A stretch of 37,682 nt of DNA from Lachnospiraceae bacterium. Its GTDB lineage: Bacteria; Bacillota; Clostridia; Lachnospirales; Lachnospiraceae. The stretch's first letter is position 1, and every line of letters begins with the position of its first letter. The DNA is taken from the NCBI GenBank assembly GCA_024693925.1, contig JAILKH010000177.1, forward strand, positions 1 through 37,682, given 5' to 3'. The notes under the pieces were generated by a model that saw nothing but the letters and a program-made list of their open reading frames with translations, did no database searches and was not told where the DNA came from. Positions 14,187 through 22,780 of this stretch are shown one piece after another. A program made the translations under genes and the position numbers.

Positions 14187-15662
14187 ATGAGAGTTGGATT
14201 TGATAATGAAAAATATCTTAGAATGCAGTCGGAGCATATAAGAGAAAGAATAGATAAATTCGGAGATAAGTTATATCTGGAATTTGGAGGAAAGCTGTTT
14301 GATGATTATCATGCCTCCAGGGTATTGCCCGGGTTTGAACCTGACAGTAAGCTGCGAATGCTTATGAAGTTATCGGACCGGGCGGAAATTGTTATAGTGA
14401 TCAACTCCGGTGATATCGAGAAGAATAAAGTGCGGGGAGATCTTGGTATTACCTATGATGAGGATGTTGTCCGTCTTATTAAAGAATTTGAGAGTAGGGG
14501 ATTGTATGTCGGCAGCGTGGTTCTTACCCAGTTTGAGGGACAGACAGGGGCAATCTTATTTAAGAAAAGAATGGAGAAAAAGGGATATAAGGTATACAGA
14601 CATTATAGGATAGAAGGTTATCCGTCGAATGTTTCGCTTATAGCAAGTGATGATGGATTTGGGAAAAATGAATATATTGAAACTTCAAGACCCTTGGTAG
14701 TGGTTACGGCTCCGGGTCCGGGAAGTGGGAAAATGGCTACTTGCCTTTCGCAGCTTTATCATGAAAATAAAAGAGGGATCAAAGCCGGATATGCAAAATA
14801 TGAGACTTTTCCGATCTGGAATATTTCGCTAAAACATCCTGTAAATCTGGCATATGAAGCGGCTACGGCAGATCTTAATGATATAAATATGATAGATCCT
14901 TTTCATTTGGAGGCATACGGTGTCACTACGGTGAATTATAACCGGGATATAGAGATCTTTCCGGTTTTGAATGCGATATTTGAAGGAATTTATGGCCATA
15001 ATCCTTATAAATCACCAACGGATATGGGAGTGAATATGGCAGGAAATTGTATTATAGATGATAAAGTCTGCTGTGAAGCATCTCTTATGGAAATAATAAG
15101 GCGTTATTATGCTACTTTAAATGCGGTAGTTAATGATAAAGCCGGTGAGAATGAAGTTTTAAAGATAGAACTTATAATGAAACAGGCTAAGATAACGACG
15201 GATGATAGAAAGGTTACTGTGGCAGCCAATAAAAGAGCAGAGGATCTTTCGGTGCCTTGTGCGGCGATTGAATTGTCTGATGGCAGGATAATTACTTCCA
15301 AGACTTCCGATCTGTTGGGAGCTTCTGCGGCACTGCTGCTTAATTCCCTTAAGGAACTTGCGGGTATAGACCATGATCTTCATGTAATATCAAGAGAGGC
15401 AATAGAACCTATACAGACCTTAAAGACTAAATATCTGGGAGGCCATAATCCCAGATTGCATACGGACGAGGTCCTTATAGCGCTGGCTATGTCGGCTGTA
15501 AATGATAAAAATGCCAAAAAAGCTATGGATCAGCTTCCGAGACTGAAAGGTTGTCAGGTACATACTTCGGTAATGTTAACGGAGGTTGACAGGAATACTT
15601 TTAAACGGCTGGGTGTAGATCTTACCAGCGAACCGGTAACAAAGCCCAAAAGCAGGGAATAG
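14187..15662 (+). CDS. DUF1846 / UPF0371 family protein
   Basis: A 491-residue cytoplasmic protein of the DUF1846 (UPF0371) family, recognised from its full-length similarity: the start RVGFDNEKYLRMQSEHIRER, the segment LEFGGKLFDDYHASRVLPGF near 31-50, and the glycine-rich loop GPGSGK (177-182) followed by MATCLSQLYHE. Length matches the family (about 490-500). The loop resembles a nucleotide-binding P-loop, but the biochemical function is, as far as I know, not established. GGGAGAG lies 9 bases before the ATG. It is followed 49 bases later by a sugar nucleotidyltransferase gene on the same strand, a possible but unproven functional link. Confidence 0.9.
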   Translation: MRVGFDNEKYLRMQSEHIRERIDKFGDKLYLEFGGKLFDDYHASRVLPGFEPDSKLRMLMKLSDRAEIVIVINSGDIEKNKVRGDLGITYDEDVVRLIKEFESRGLYVGSVVLTQFEGQTGAILFKKRMEKKGYKVYRHYRIEGYPSNVSLIASDDGFGKNEYIETSRPLVVVTAPGPGSGKMATCLSQLYHENKRGIKAGYAKYETFPIWNISLKHPVNLAYEAATADLNDINMIDPFHLEAYGVTTVNYNRDIEIFPVLNAIFEGIYGHNPYKSPTDMGVNMAGNCIIDDKVCCEASLMEIIRRYYATLNAVVNDKAGENEVLKIELIMKQAKITTDDRKVTVAANKRAEDLSVPCAAIELSDGRIITSKTSDLLGASAALLLNSLKELAGIDHDLHVISREAIEPIQTLKTKYLGGHNPRLHTDEVLIALAMSAVNDKNAKKAMDQLPRLKGCQVHTSVMLTEVDRNTFKRLGVDLTSEPVTKPKSRE

Positions 15663-15711
15663 AGAAAGAAGATATTCGGAATAAATATTAAATACGGGAG
15701 TGATACAGATT

Positions 15712-16641
15712 ATGAATAAAGGAACAGATAAGCCGGTATTGGTAATAATGGCAGCAGGAATGGGTAGCAGATATGGTGGTCTTAAACAGATTGATCCTGT
15801 GGATGATGAAGGAAATAAAATCATAGATTTCTCAATTTATGATGCAATAAGGGCCGGCTTTTCAAAGGTTATATTTATTATCAAAAAAGAAAACGAGCAG
15901 GATTTCAGAAGCAGTATAGGCGATATGGTCAAGGATCATATAGAGGTTGAATATGTATTTCAGGAGTTGGATGATATCCCTGAGGGAAAGGTGATTCCCA
16001 AAGACAGGGTAAAGCCCTGGGGTACGGCGCATGCGGTTCTTAGCTGCAGAAAGGTAATAAACGGTCCGTTTGCCGTGATCAATGCAGATGATTTCTACGG
16101 AAAAGAAGCTTTTAAGATAATATATGATTTTTTGGAAAATACATCAGATACAGATATGTATAATTATGCCATGGTGGGTTATGAACTAAAGAATACATTG
16201 ACTGAAAACGGTTATGTATCCAGGGGAATCTGCAGTATTGATAAGGATGGATATCTGACGGATATTGTTGAAAGAGTCCATATAGAGAAGACTGCAGAAG
16301 GAGCAAAGTATACGGAGGATGATGGAAAGACATATACGGATATTGATGACAAGAGTATTGTATCGATGAATATGTGGGGATTTTCAAACAGCTTTATTAA
16401 TGAAAGTATGAATAGTTTTGAAGATTTTTTTGAGAAGAAGGTTCCGGTCAATCCCCTTAAGGCGGAGTGTTATCTTCCCGGAGTGGTGGATGAACTCCTT
16501 GCAGCAGGTAAAGCTACTGTTAAGGTTTTAAGATCAGGGGACAGATGGTTTGGTGTAACGTACAAGGAGGATAAGCCTTTTGTAAGAGAATCCATTCGGG
16601 AATTAAAAGCTAAAGGTGAATATCCGCAAAAATTATGGTAA
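15712..16641 (+). CDS. Sugar-phosphate nucleotidyltransferase family protein
   Basis: A 309-residue enzyme with the NTP-transferase fold, expected to join NTP and a sugar (or related) phosphate to give an NDP-sugar and pyrophosphate. The nucleotide-binding motif AAGMGSRYGGLKQ spans 14-26, WGTAHA is at 103-108 and the metal-binding NADDFYG at 124-130. The ATG at 15712 is preferred to the in-frame GTG at 15700, because that GTG forms part of the GGGAG ribosome site. The protein resembles a Firmicutes group whose substrate I cannot name. It converges with the SGNH gene, 10 bases between stops. Confidence 0.88.
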   Translation: MNKGTDKPVLVIMAAGMGSRYGGLKQIDPVDDEGNKIIDFSIYDAIRAGFSKVIFIIKKENEQDFRSSIGDMVKDHIEVEYVFQELDDIPEGKVIPKDRVKPWGTAHAVLSCRKVINGPFAVINADDFYGKEAFKIIYDFLENTSDTDMYNYAMVGYELKNTLTENGYVSRGICSIDKDGYLTDIVERVHIEKTAEGAKYTEDDGKTYTDIDDKSIVSMNMWGFSNSFINESMNSFEDFFEKKVPVNPLKAECYLPGVVDELLAAGKATVKVLRSGDRWFGVTYKEDKPFVRESIRELKAKGEYPQKLW

Positions 16642-16651
16642 GCGACAGTTT

Positions 16652-17698
16652 TCAGTGAAAACATTGTTCATAATTATATTCACATATAAAATTGTACAGA
16701 CCCAGAAGAATATCATAGTAATTGTCTTTGGTCAGTTCATGAGTGCCATCGTGCATTGACTGATACATGTAATGATTTATCTCGCCTTTATAATGGGAGT
16801 AGTCTCTGTAATTTGAAAGATCGGTTATAATGTCCTGATCATCCTGGAAAAAAAATAATCGTACATTATCACATTCGAGTAGTTTTTTATATTCTCGTTC
16901 CAGTGCACATATGGTCGCAGTTGCATTACCGCGAAGCAATACATCATCCCAAAAAAGGATACTGTAGGGAGGAGCATACAGATAATAAGTAATATCGGGA
17001 TTTGATCTTATCTGTTCCAGGAAAGGATCGGTGAAGGCATCTGCTGTTTCAAAAAAGACATCATAAGGCAATTCCGGATTTCTTGTGAGAAGTCTGGAAG
17101 ACATGTAAGCCAGACGGGCAGCGTATTTGGAATATTCATAGTCCTCGCTCCATACATAAGCATTTTCCGAACTGAAACCTTCCCGTATGTTGGTTATGAT
17201 AAATTTGGGAAGATAATCGAACAATACCGATTTATTAAATAAATAATGAACATCCCCCGGTCCTATGTCGGAAACATAATAATCCTCGATCGTTTGAGGA
17301 TAAGAGGAGGGAAGGTCGGTAAAAAGATAGGTATCAAGAGAGAATACTATATTTTTTGTTCCTTTATGATTTATAGATTCGTTTAAAACATGGCGATAAT
17401 CGTCATAATGAGCCCCCTGTAATGCAATTTTAACACATTTATTTCCGAATAAACCGTCTTCAAACCAGGTATTTTTATAATTTTCGCTCATAGAAGATCC
17501 TATGAGTACGGTATCGTAATCAAGGTTGCGAGCCAGTCCGATGGCGGAGGAACGTTCATCCGTTTCAACTGCGGCAAGTCCGAACCAGGGCTTGTGATAG
17601 CGTGAAAAGGGATCGATCACAATTATTAATACGGCGATCAGGATCAAAGTGATAATAGTATATTTCAGGATTTTCTGTACAAATATTTTTTCGTTCAT
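16652..17698 (-). CDS. SGNH/GDSL-like membrane-anchored protein partnering the MBOAT acyltransferase
   Basis: A 348-residue protein with one N-terminal membrane helix (about 10-29) and an outside domain. The nucleophile block is VLIGSSMSEN (64-73), and the C-terminal block DGTHELTKDNY (317-327) supplies the Asp-x-x-His pair; together they form an SGNH/GDSL-type layout. It starts 27 bases after the MBOAT gene on the minus strand. Pairs of an MBOAT protein and an SGNH partner (as in alginate or teichoic-acid modification) move acyl groups from the cytoplasm to an envelope polymer. The acceptor is unknown here. The second half diverges from families I know well, so the hydrolase or transferase label is moderate. 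Confidence 0.75.
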   Translation of the reverse strand: MNEKIFVQKILKYTIITLILIAVLIIVIDPFSRYHKPWFGLAAVETDERSSAIGLARNLDYDTVLIGSSMSENYKNTWFEDGLFGNKCVKIALQGAHYDDYRHVLNESINHKGTKNIVFSLDTYLFTDLPSSYPQTIEDYYVSDIGPGDVHYLFNKSVLFDYLPKFIITNIREGFSSENAYVWSEDYEYSKYAARLAYMSSRLLTRNPELPYDVFFETADAFTDPFLEQIRSNPDITYYLYAPPYSILFWDDVLLRGNATATICALEREYKKLLECDNVRLFFFQDDQDIITDLSNYRDYSHYKGEINHYMYQSMHDGTHELTKDNYYDILLGLYNFICEYNYEQCFH

Positions 17699-17725
17699 AG
17701 CTTTAATATGTTTTCCTTAATCTTA

Positions 17726-19198
17726 TTAGAAATTAGTATAAATAAATTCCGTAACATTTGATAGCGATAATATGGAAAGAACAAGAAGAATAACCGTAGT
17801 TGTAACAACTGATGAATTTAATTTTATTCCGGCTGTTATTTCCGAGGAGTTTTTACAATAAAAGCATATCATAATTGCACAAAGCAGGAAACCGACGGAG
17901 ATAATGCAGGCACTTAGATAAGGAGTTTTATCAAGGGCACTGAGAATAAGCCACTGGATAAATTGTAATTCATCGGGTGTGGTTTTTGCGGCAAACTCAA
18001 TATTTATAGGGATAAATTTAAAGGAAAAAAGCTGTCTGAAGAAGTCCAGCGCTTCGTTTAAGTCGGAAGAACGAAAGAACACCCATGTGATATTTATGAA
18101 GATAAACGTACCCAGGTGCCTTATTGTTTTTGGAATCTTCAGCATTTTATCCTTAAGAAGTTTGCTGAAGGTTATTCCGATGCCGTGAAGTATTCCCCAT
18201 ATAATAAAAGTAAAATCAGCACCATGCCACAGCCCGCTTAAAAAGAAGATTATGAACATATTTATATAAGTTCTGAGTTTTCCTTTCCTGTTTCCGCCCA
18301 AAGGAATATATACGTAATTGGTAAAAAATGATGTAAGTGTAATATGCCATTTTTTCCAAAAATCAGCTATCGATAATGCTTTATAAGGAGAAAGAAAGTT
18401 TTCCGAGGCTTTCAAATTTAACAATTGAAATATTCCCTTGGCCATATCGCAGTAACCGCTGAAATCAAAATAAATCTGTAGAGTATATGCCAACATTGTC
18501 AATAAAGCATTAGTGGTTCCCAGCTTATCTATATTTGAATATCCCCAGGTTACGTATTTTGACAGATGGTCTGCAACAAGAACCTTCTTGGCAAGTCCCA
18601 TCGTAAATATGATTATACCGCGGGCGATATTATTGTAATCCGTTTTTTTTCTGTCCGGATCATTGAATTGCGGGATTAAATCTTTGGCAAACATGATCGG
18701 GCCGACAGAAATTTTTGGGAAAAAAGATATAAACAGAGCATAATCAATAAAATTGTATTTTTTATCGGAATCTTTGAAGGTATCCGTAAGAAATGCTATC
18801 TGTGAAAATGTATAATAACTGATACCCAGAGGGATAAGTGTTTTTTGTACGGACAGTCCGGTTTTAAATACGGAATTAATTATACCATCGAAAAAACCCA
18901 GATATTTATAATAGATCAAGAGTCCCAGATTGAAAGCAATACCGATAAACAGCAGAGTTTTTTTTATTGTCGTATTGTGTGGATTTTTATATATACCAAG
19001 AGAAATAAGATAATTTAACAATATACTTAAGATAAGGATTAGAAGCATTTGAAAGCTGAAAAAAACATAGAAAGCAAGTGAAGCAACAAGAAGAAATATT
19101 TTGGCTGCTTCATAACGATTTTTGCTGTTTATGAAATGGTAGATAATAACTACCGTCGGTAAAAACAAAAAAATGAATTGGTACGAATTAAAAATCAT
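17726..19198 (-). CDS. MBOAT family O-acyltransferase (AlgI/DltB-like)
   Basis: A 490-residue polytopic membrane acyltransferase. The core signature is clear: YFDFSGYCDMAKG (243-255), FWKKWHITLTSFFTNYVYIP (280-299, with H285), PLGGNRKGK (299-307), then LSGLWHG (320-326) with the invariant H325, and H338 in ILHG. About ten or more hydrophobic helices flank these. Members transfer acyl (often acetyl) groups to alginate, teichoic acid or peptidoglycan. The start follows an AGGAAAG site. With the downstream SGNH-type partner it forms a two-gene minus-strand operon, divergent from ftsH. No polymer-synthesis genes are present, so the acceptor is undetermined. Confidence 0.93.
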   Translation of the reverse strand: MIFNSYQFIFLFLPTVVIIYHFINSKNRYEAAKIFLLVASLAFYVFFSFQMLLILILSILLNYLISLGIYKNPHNTTIKKTLLFIGIAFNLGLLIYYKYLGFFDGIINSVFKTGLSVQKTLIPLGISYYTFSQIAFLTDTFKDSDKKYNFIDYALFISFFPKISVGPIMFAKDLIPQFNDPDRKKTDYNNIARGIIIFTMGLAKKVLVADHLSKYVTWGYSNIDKLGTTNALLTMLAYTLQIYFDFSGYCDMAKGIFQLLNLKASENFLSPYKALSIADFWKKWHITLTSFFTNYVYIPLGGNRKGKLRTYINMFIIFFLSGLWHGADFTFIIWGILHGIGITFSKLLKDKMLKIPKTIRHLGTFIFINITWVFFRSSDLNEALDFFRQLFSFKFIPINIEFAAKTTPDELQFIQWLILSALDKTPYLSACIISVGFLLCAIMICFYCKNSSEITAGIKLNSSVVTTTVILLVLSILSLSNVTEFIYTNF

Positions 19199-19318
19199 AG
19201 GCTTTCCTGTCTGTGGATTTTAAATTTGAGGAACAAAATAATTATAATTGATAATAAGTGAATTCGCTATAGATATTTTAAAATGACGGATAATACAAAT
19301 TTTGTTCATAAATCTTCG

Positions 19319-19347
19319 TTGATTTATTGTAAAAGTGTCTATATAAT
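19319..19347 (+). promoter_or_regulatory. Promoter for ftsH
   Basis: TTGATT (19319-19324), a 17-base spacer and a perfect TATAAT (19342-19347) lie 59 bases before the preferred ftsH start, in the divergent gap between the MBOAT gene and ftsH. Confidence 0.65.
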
Positions 19348-19405
19348 TATATAAGTATTTTTACAGATTTTAATGTGCACATTTATAGAAAAGAGAGAAT
19401 GTTTA

Positions 19406-21589
19406 ATGGGAGAGAATGATAACAGCAATAAGGAAAACGGGGGAGATAATAAATCTCCGAAGAATAAACAAACACTTCTTATTATGGTGATAGCCTCACT
19501 TGTTACATTGCTTATGGTATCATATATGCACTCGTCGACTGCCGGAGGCGGTAATAAGAAGATTTCGTATGATGAATTTATTGAGAAGGTTGAAAGCGGT
19601 GAAGTTGCAGAGGTTGTTATAGATTCCGATTCGATCGAGATAATACCGAAGGGTGAAGAGGAAAAGCTCAGCGGCAAGAAGACCTATTATACAACACCGG
19701 TAGCAGATGATTCCTTAGCAGACAGACTGTTGGACGCAGGAGTGAAATTCGAACAAAGAGAGAGTTCATCATCGGATTATATTATATATATCATTGTATC
19801 GTATGTTTTGCCGATAGTCCTTGTCTGGGTGATTTTAAGCTTCCTTATGAAGCGGGTTACCAAGGGTGGCGGAATGATGGGAGTCGGAAAAAGTAATGCC
19901 AAGGTGTATGTTCAGAAAGAAACGGGGATTACTTTTAAAGATGTGGCAGGACAGGATGAAGCCAAGGAATCACTTCAGGAAGTGGTGGATTTTTTGCATA
20001 ATCCGGGGAAATACGTAAAGATAGGTGCAAAACTTCCTAAGGGAGCATTGCTGGTGGGCCCGCCCGGTACCGGTAAAACGCTGCTTGCAAAAGCAGTTGC
20101 CGGAGAGGCGCATGTTCCTTTTTTTTCACTTGCGGGTTCTGATTTTGTGGAAATGTACGTAGGCGTGGGAGCGTCAAGAGTAAGGGACTTATTTAAGGAT
20201 GCAAATAAGAATGCACCTTGTATCATTTTTATTGATGAGATAGATGCAATAGGTAAAAGCCGGGATTCCAGATTTGGAGGGGGAAATGATGAGCGCGAAC
20301 AAACTCTTAATCAGTTGCTCTCGGAGATGGATGGTTTTGATACCAGTAAGGGTATTTTGATACTCGCGGCAACTAACAGACCTGAGATACTTGATAAGGC
20401 CTTGTTGCGGCCGGGACGTTTTGACAGACGTATTATAGTAGATAAGCCGGATCTTAAGGGGCGCATAGATACATTGAAGGTTCACAGTAAGGAAGTATTG
20501 CTGGATGATACCGTGGATATGGAAGAAATTGGACTTGCTACGGCGGGTGCGGTAGGATCGGATCTGGCAAATATGGTTAATGAGGCAGCTATAAATGCCG
20601 TTAAGAACGGAAGGGAAGCCGTTAATCAGAAGGACCTTCTTGAAGCCATCGAAGTAGTTATGATGGGTAAGGAGAAAAAAGACCGGGTAATGAGCGCGGA
20701 AGAGAAGAAGATCGTATCGTTTCACGAAATTGGTCACGCTCTTGCAAGTGCACTCCAGAAAAATACAGATCCCATACAGAAGATCACTATTGTTCCCCGT
20801 ACTATGGGGGCTTTGGGATATGCCTGGTATGTTCCTGATGAAGAAAAGCATTTAAGGTCAAAGGTTGAACTTGAAGAAAGAATAGTTACCGCATTGGCCG
20901 GGCGTGCGGCAGAGGAGATCGTATTTGATTCGATAACAACAGGTGCGGCTAATGATATTGAACAGGCAACGGGAATTGCCAGAAATATGGTAACTCAGTA
21001 TGGAATGTCGGAAAAATTCGGATTAATACAGCTTGAGTCGGTTCAAGACAGGTATCTTAGCGGTAATAAGGTTATGGAGTGTTCCGATCTTACGGCAGCT
21101 GATGTCGATCGAGAGGTAATGAGGATAATTTCAAAATCCTATGAAGAGGCTAAACGTCTTCTTAATGGGAATCGTGAACTTATGAACGAGTTGGCGGGAT
21201 TTCTGCTTGAGAGGGAGAGTATTACCGGTAAGGAGTTCATGAAAATATTTAATCGCTATAAGGGTATAACGGATGATGGCTCGACGGAGGAAGGCAGTAA
21301 TGATAAGACAGCTGTTTTACGTTCGGAGAAAACGGGACTTTACAATACCGTGGAAAACGGGGCCGAAGCTGTTTATCTGGAGATATCCCCGCAGGGTTTA
21401 TATGCAACCAATATTGCCGATGGAACGGCAAGTGCCAAGATAAAGCAGATAAAAAGTGTAAAAACGACTGAAAATACAAATAAAAAGACTGTAAGAAGAA
21501 TATTTCTTAGCAGGAAAATTCCAAAAGCTAAAAATATAAGAAGAAAGCTTATGAAAAAAAGAATTTTTGGAAGGCTTAGAAGGAAGTAG
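19406..21589 (+). CDS. ftsH: ATP-dependent zinc metalloprotease FtsH, with long basic C-terminal tail
   Basis: A 727-residue membrane AAA+ protease that degrades membrane and regulatory proteins. Two membrane helices (23-40 and 124-148) flank a short outside domain. The AAA domain has Walker A GPPGTGKT (218-225), Walker B IIFIDEID (273-280), pore loop YVGVG (251-255) and the second region of homology near 317-341. The zinc site is HEIGH (440-444) with D517 as the likely third ligand. I prefer the ATG at 19406: the earlier ATG at 19373 lacks a ribosome site, while AGAGAGAA precedes this one. Residues after about 620 are unusual: an acidic stretch, then about 45 residues dense in Lys/Arg. The pore aromatic is Tyr instead of the commoner Phe. 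It may be a second FtsH beside a housekeeping copy elsewhere. Confidence 0.93.
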   Translation: MGENDNSNKENGGDNKSPKNKQTLLIMVIASLVTLLMVSYMHSSTAGGGNKKISYDEFIEKVESGEVAEVVIDSDSIEIIPKGEEEKLSGKKTYYTTPVADDSLADRLLDAGVKFEQRESSSSDYIIYIIVSYVLPIVLVWVILSFLMKRVTKGGGMMGVGKSNAKVYVQKETGITFKDVAGQDEAKESLQEVVDFLHNPGKYVKIGAKLPKGALLVGPPGTGKTLLAKAVAGEAHVPFFSLAGSDFVEMYVGVGASRVRDLFKDANKNAPCIIFIDEIDAIGKSRDSRFGGGNDEREQTLNQLLSEMDGFDTSKGILILAATNRPEILDKALLRPGRFDRRIIVDKPDLKGRIDTLKVHSKEVLLDDTVDMEEIGLATAGAVGSDLANMVNEAAINAVKNGREAVNQKDLLEAIEVVMMGKEKKDRVMSAEEKKIVSFHEIGHALASALQKNTDPIQKITIVPRTMGALGYAWYVPDEEKHLRSKVELEERIVTALAGRAAEEIVFDSITTGAANDIEQATGIARNMVTQYGMSEKFGLIQLESVQDRYLSGNKVMECSDLTAADVDREVMRIISKSYEEAKRLLNGNRELMNELAGFLLERESITGKEFMKIFNRYKGITDDGSTEEGSNDKTAVLRSEKTGLYNTVENGAEAVYLEISPQGLYATNIADGTASAKIKQIKSVKTTENTNKKTVRRIFLSRKIPKAKNIRRKLMKKRIFGRLRRK

Positions 21590-21592
21590 TAA

Positions 21593-21621
21593 AAGACAAA
21601 AGAATAAAGATTTGATATAAT
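21593..21621 (+). promoter_or_regulatory. Possible promoter of the sugar-sensor operon, abutting the ftsH terminator
   Basis: TGATATAAT (21613-21621) is an extended -10 box with a 4/6 match -35 (AAGACA, 21593-21598) at 17 bases. It touches the left arm of the hairpin at 21622-21652, so the start of transcription would fall inside that palindrome. Confidence 0.4.
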
Positions 21622-21660
21622 AGCAGAGTCCGGTGATGTTACGGACTCTGCTTAATTTTT
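21622..21660 (+). terminator. ftsH terminator
   Basis: A perfect 11-base stem AGCAGAGTCCG (21622-21632) pairs with CGGACTCTGCT (21642-21652) around a 9-base loop, then TAATTTTT. It lies 33 bases after the ftsH stop. The same palindrome could serve as an operator for the next operon. Confidence 0.85.
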
Positions 21661-21688
21661 ATAAAATAATAAAGAGAAACCCGAGATT

Positions 21689-22780
21689 ATGTTCATAAAA
21701 GTTTTAAATAAAAAAAACAAAGAAAATAAAGAAAGTAAATACACGATAGCTACAATTCTTTTGATGGTTCTTGTAATACTGACGGGGCTGCTGACAGTGG
21801 TCAGTATGATCTATTTCAGGATAAAAGTTAACAATGACTTAAATGAAGCGCTTGAACAGACCAAGGAATATGATCGTTATTATGCATTGGTGGTAAGGGA
21901 TACAGAGGATCCTTATTGGAGCGGGACCTATGAGAGTATGAAAGAGGAAGGTGAACAAACAGGGGTATATGTTGATAAAACCGGAAGTAATCTTTTGGGT
22001 GATTATTCAGAGGCGGAACATATGAATATGGCGATATCATCCGGGGTGGACGGGATCATATACGAGGCGGATGAATCGGTGGAGGCTACAGTACAGATAA
22101 ATAAAGCGATAGCGGCCGGAATTCCTGTGGTTACCGTTCGTGCGGATGCACCTGCAAGCGCACGAAGAAGTTTTGTGGGAGTAAGTTACTATAATTTGGG
22201 AATGGAATATGGGAAATTAATAATTGAGGCCTGTGAAGATACCGTAAACAAAATAAGTGAGGACAACGAAATTTTGGTGCTGGTATTAACGGATAAAAAC
22301 CTGCAGGATACGTCACAGAATGTGGTGGTGACTGCACTTAAGGAGACTGTACAGAAAAATAATGATATTGGTGCAGAGATAAAAGTGGACGTTGCCGATG
22401 TGGAAAACAGTGGTGATTTTACTGCAGAAGAATCGATAAGAGATCTGTTTCACGGACGTGATCTTCCGGAAATAATAGTGTGTCTTAATGAAACAAATAC
22501 ATCTATAGTTTATCAGACAATAGTTGAAAGAAATAAAGTCGGTGAGACGGTGATCTTTGGGTATGATGATTCTCCCTCCATATTGGATGCCATCAGAAAA
22601 GAAGTGATCCGGGCAACGATAACCGTAAACAGGCAGCAGATGGGCAAGGATTGTGTCGATGCATTGAATGAATATATAGAATATAAACGAGTGAGTGATT
22701 ACTATGGAGTTGATTACAATATAATCAATAAAGATAATGTTGGTTCATATGCGGAAAGTGAGGCGGTTTATGAAAGATAA
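21689..22780 (+). CDS. Membrane-anchored periplasmic-binding-protein-like sugar sensor (XylFII-like)
   Basis: A 363-residue protein with one uncleaved N-terminal membrane helix (about 20-43) and no lipobox, followed by an outside type-I sugar-binding fold (RYYALVVRDTEDPYWSGTYE near 62-81, IPVVTVRADAP near 150). Its stop overlaps the kinase gene start by 11 bases, so the two are translationally coupled. In clostridia the membrane-bound binding protein XylFII binds D-xylose and activates the kinase LytS. The same order here (anchored binding protein, kinase, AraC regulator, sugar ABC system) makes a sensor role likely. The ligand is not readable; the binding fold diverges strongly from the transporter-type binding proteins downstream. 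The ribosome site is weak. Confidence 0.85.
   Translation: MFIKVLNKKNKENKESKYTIATILLMVLVILTGLLTVVSMIYFRIKVNNDLNEALEQTKEYDRYYALVVRDTEDPYWSGTYESMKEEGEQTGVYVDKTGSNLLGDYSEAEHMNMAISSGVDGIIYEADESVEATVQINKAIAAGIPVVTVRADAPASARRSFVGVSYYNLGMEYGKLIIEACEDTVNKISEDNEILVLVLTDKNLQDTSQNVVVTALKETVQKNNDIGAEIKVDVADVENSGDFTAEESIRDLFHGRDLPEIIVCLNETNTSIVYQTIVERNKVGETVIFGYDDSPSILDAIRKEVIRATITVNRQQMGKDCVDALNEYIEYKRVSDYYGVDYNIINKDNVGSYAESEAVYER

Noticed and set aside
19373-19405. Upstream ATG as the ftsH start
   Set aside because: No ribosome site precedes it and the added 11 residues are atypical. The ATG at 19406 has an AGAGAGAA site.
20189-20851. Minus-strand 220-codon open frame
   Set aside because: It lies wholly within ftsH, opposite conserved AAA+ motifs. 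It has no ribosome site, and its product is compositionally odd.
22737-22769. Earlier ATG for the histidine kinase
   Set aside because: It would add 11 basic residues and deepen the overlap with the preceding gene without a ribosome site. The ATG at 22770 follows GTGAGG.
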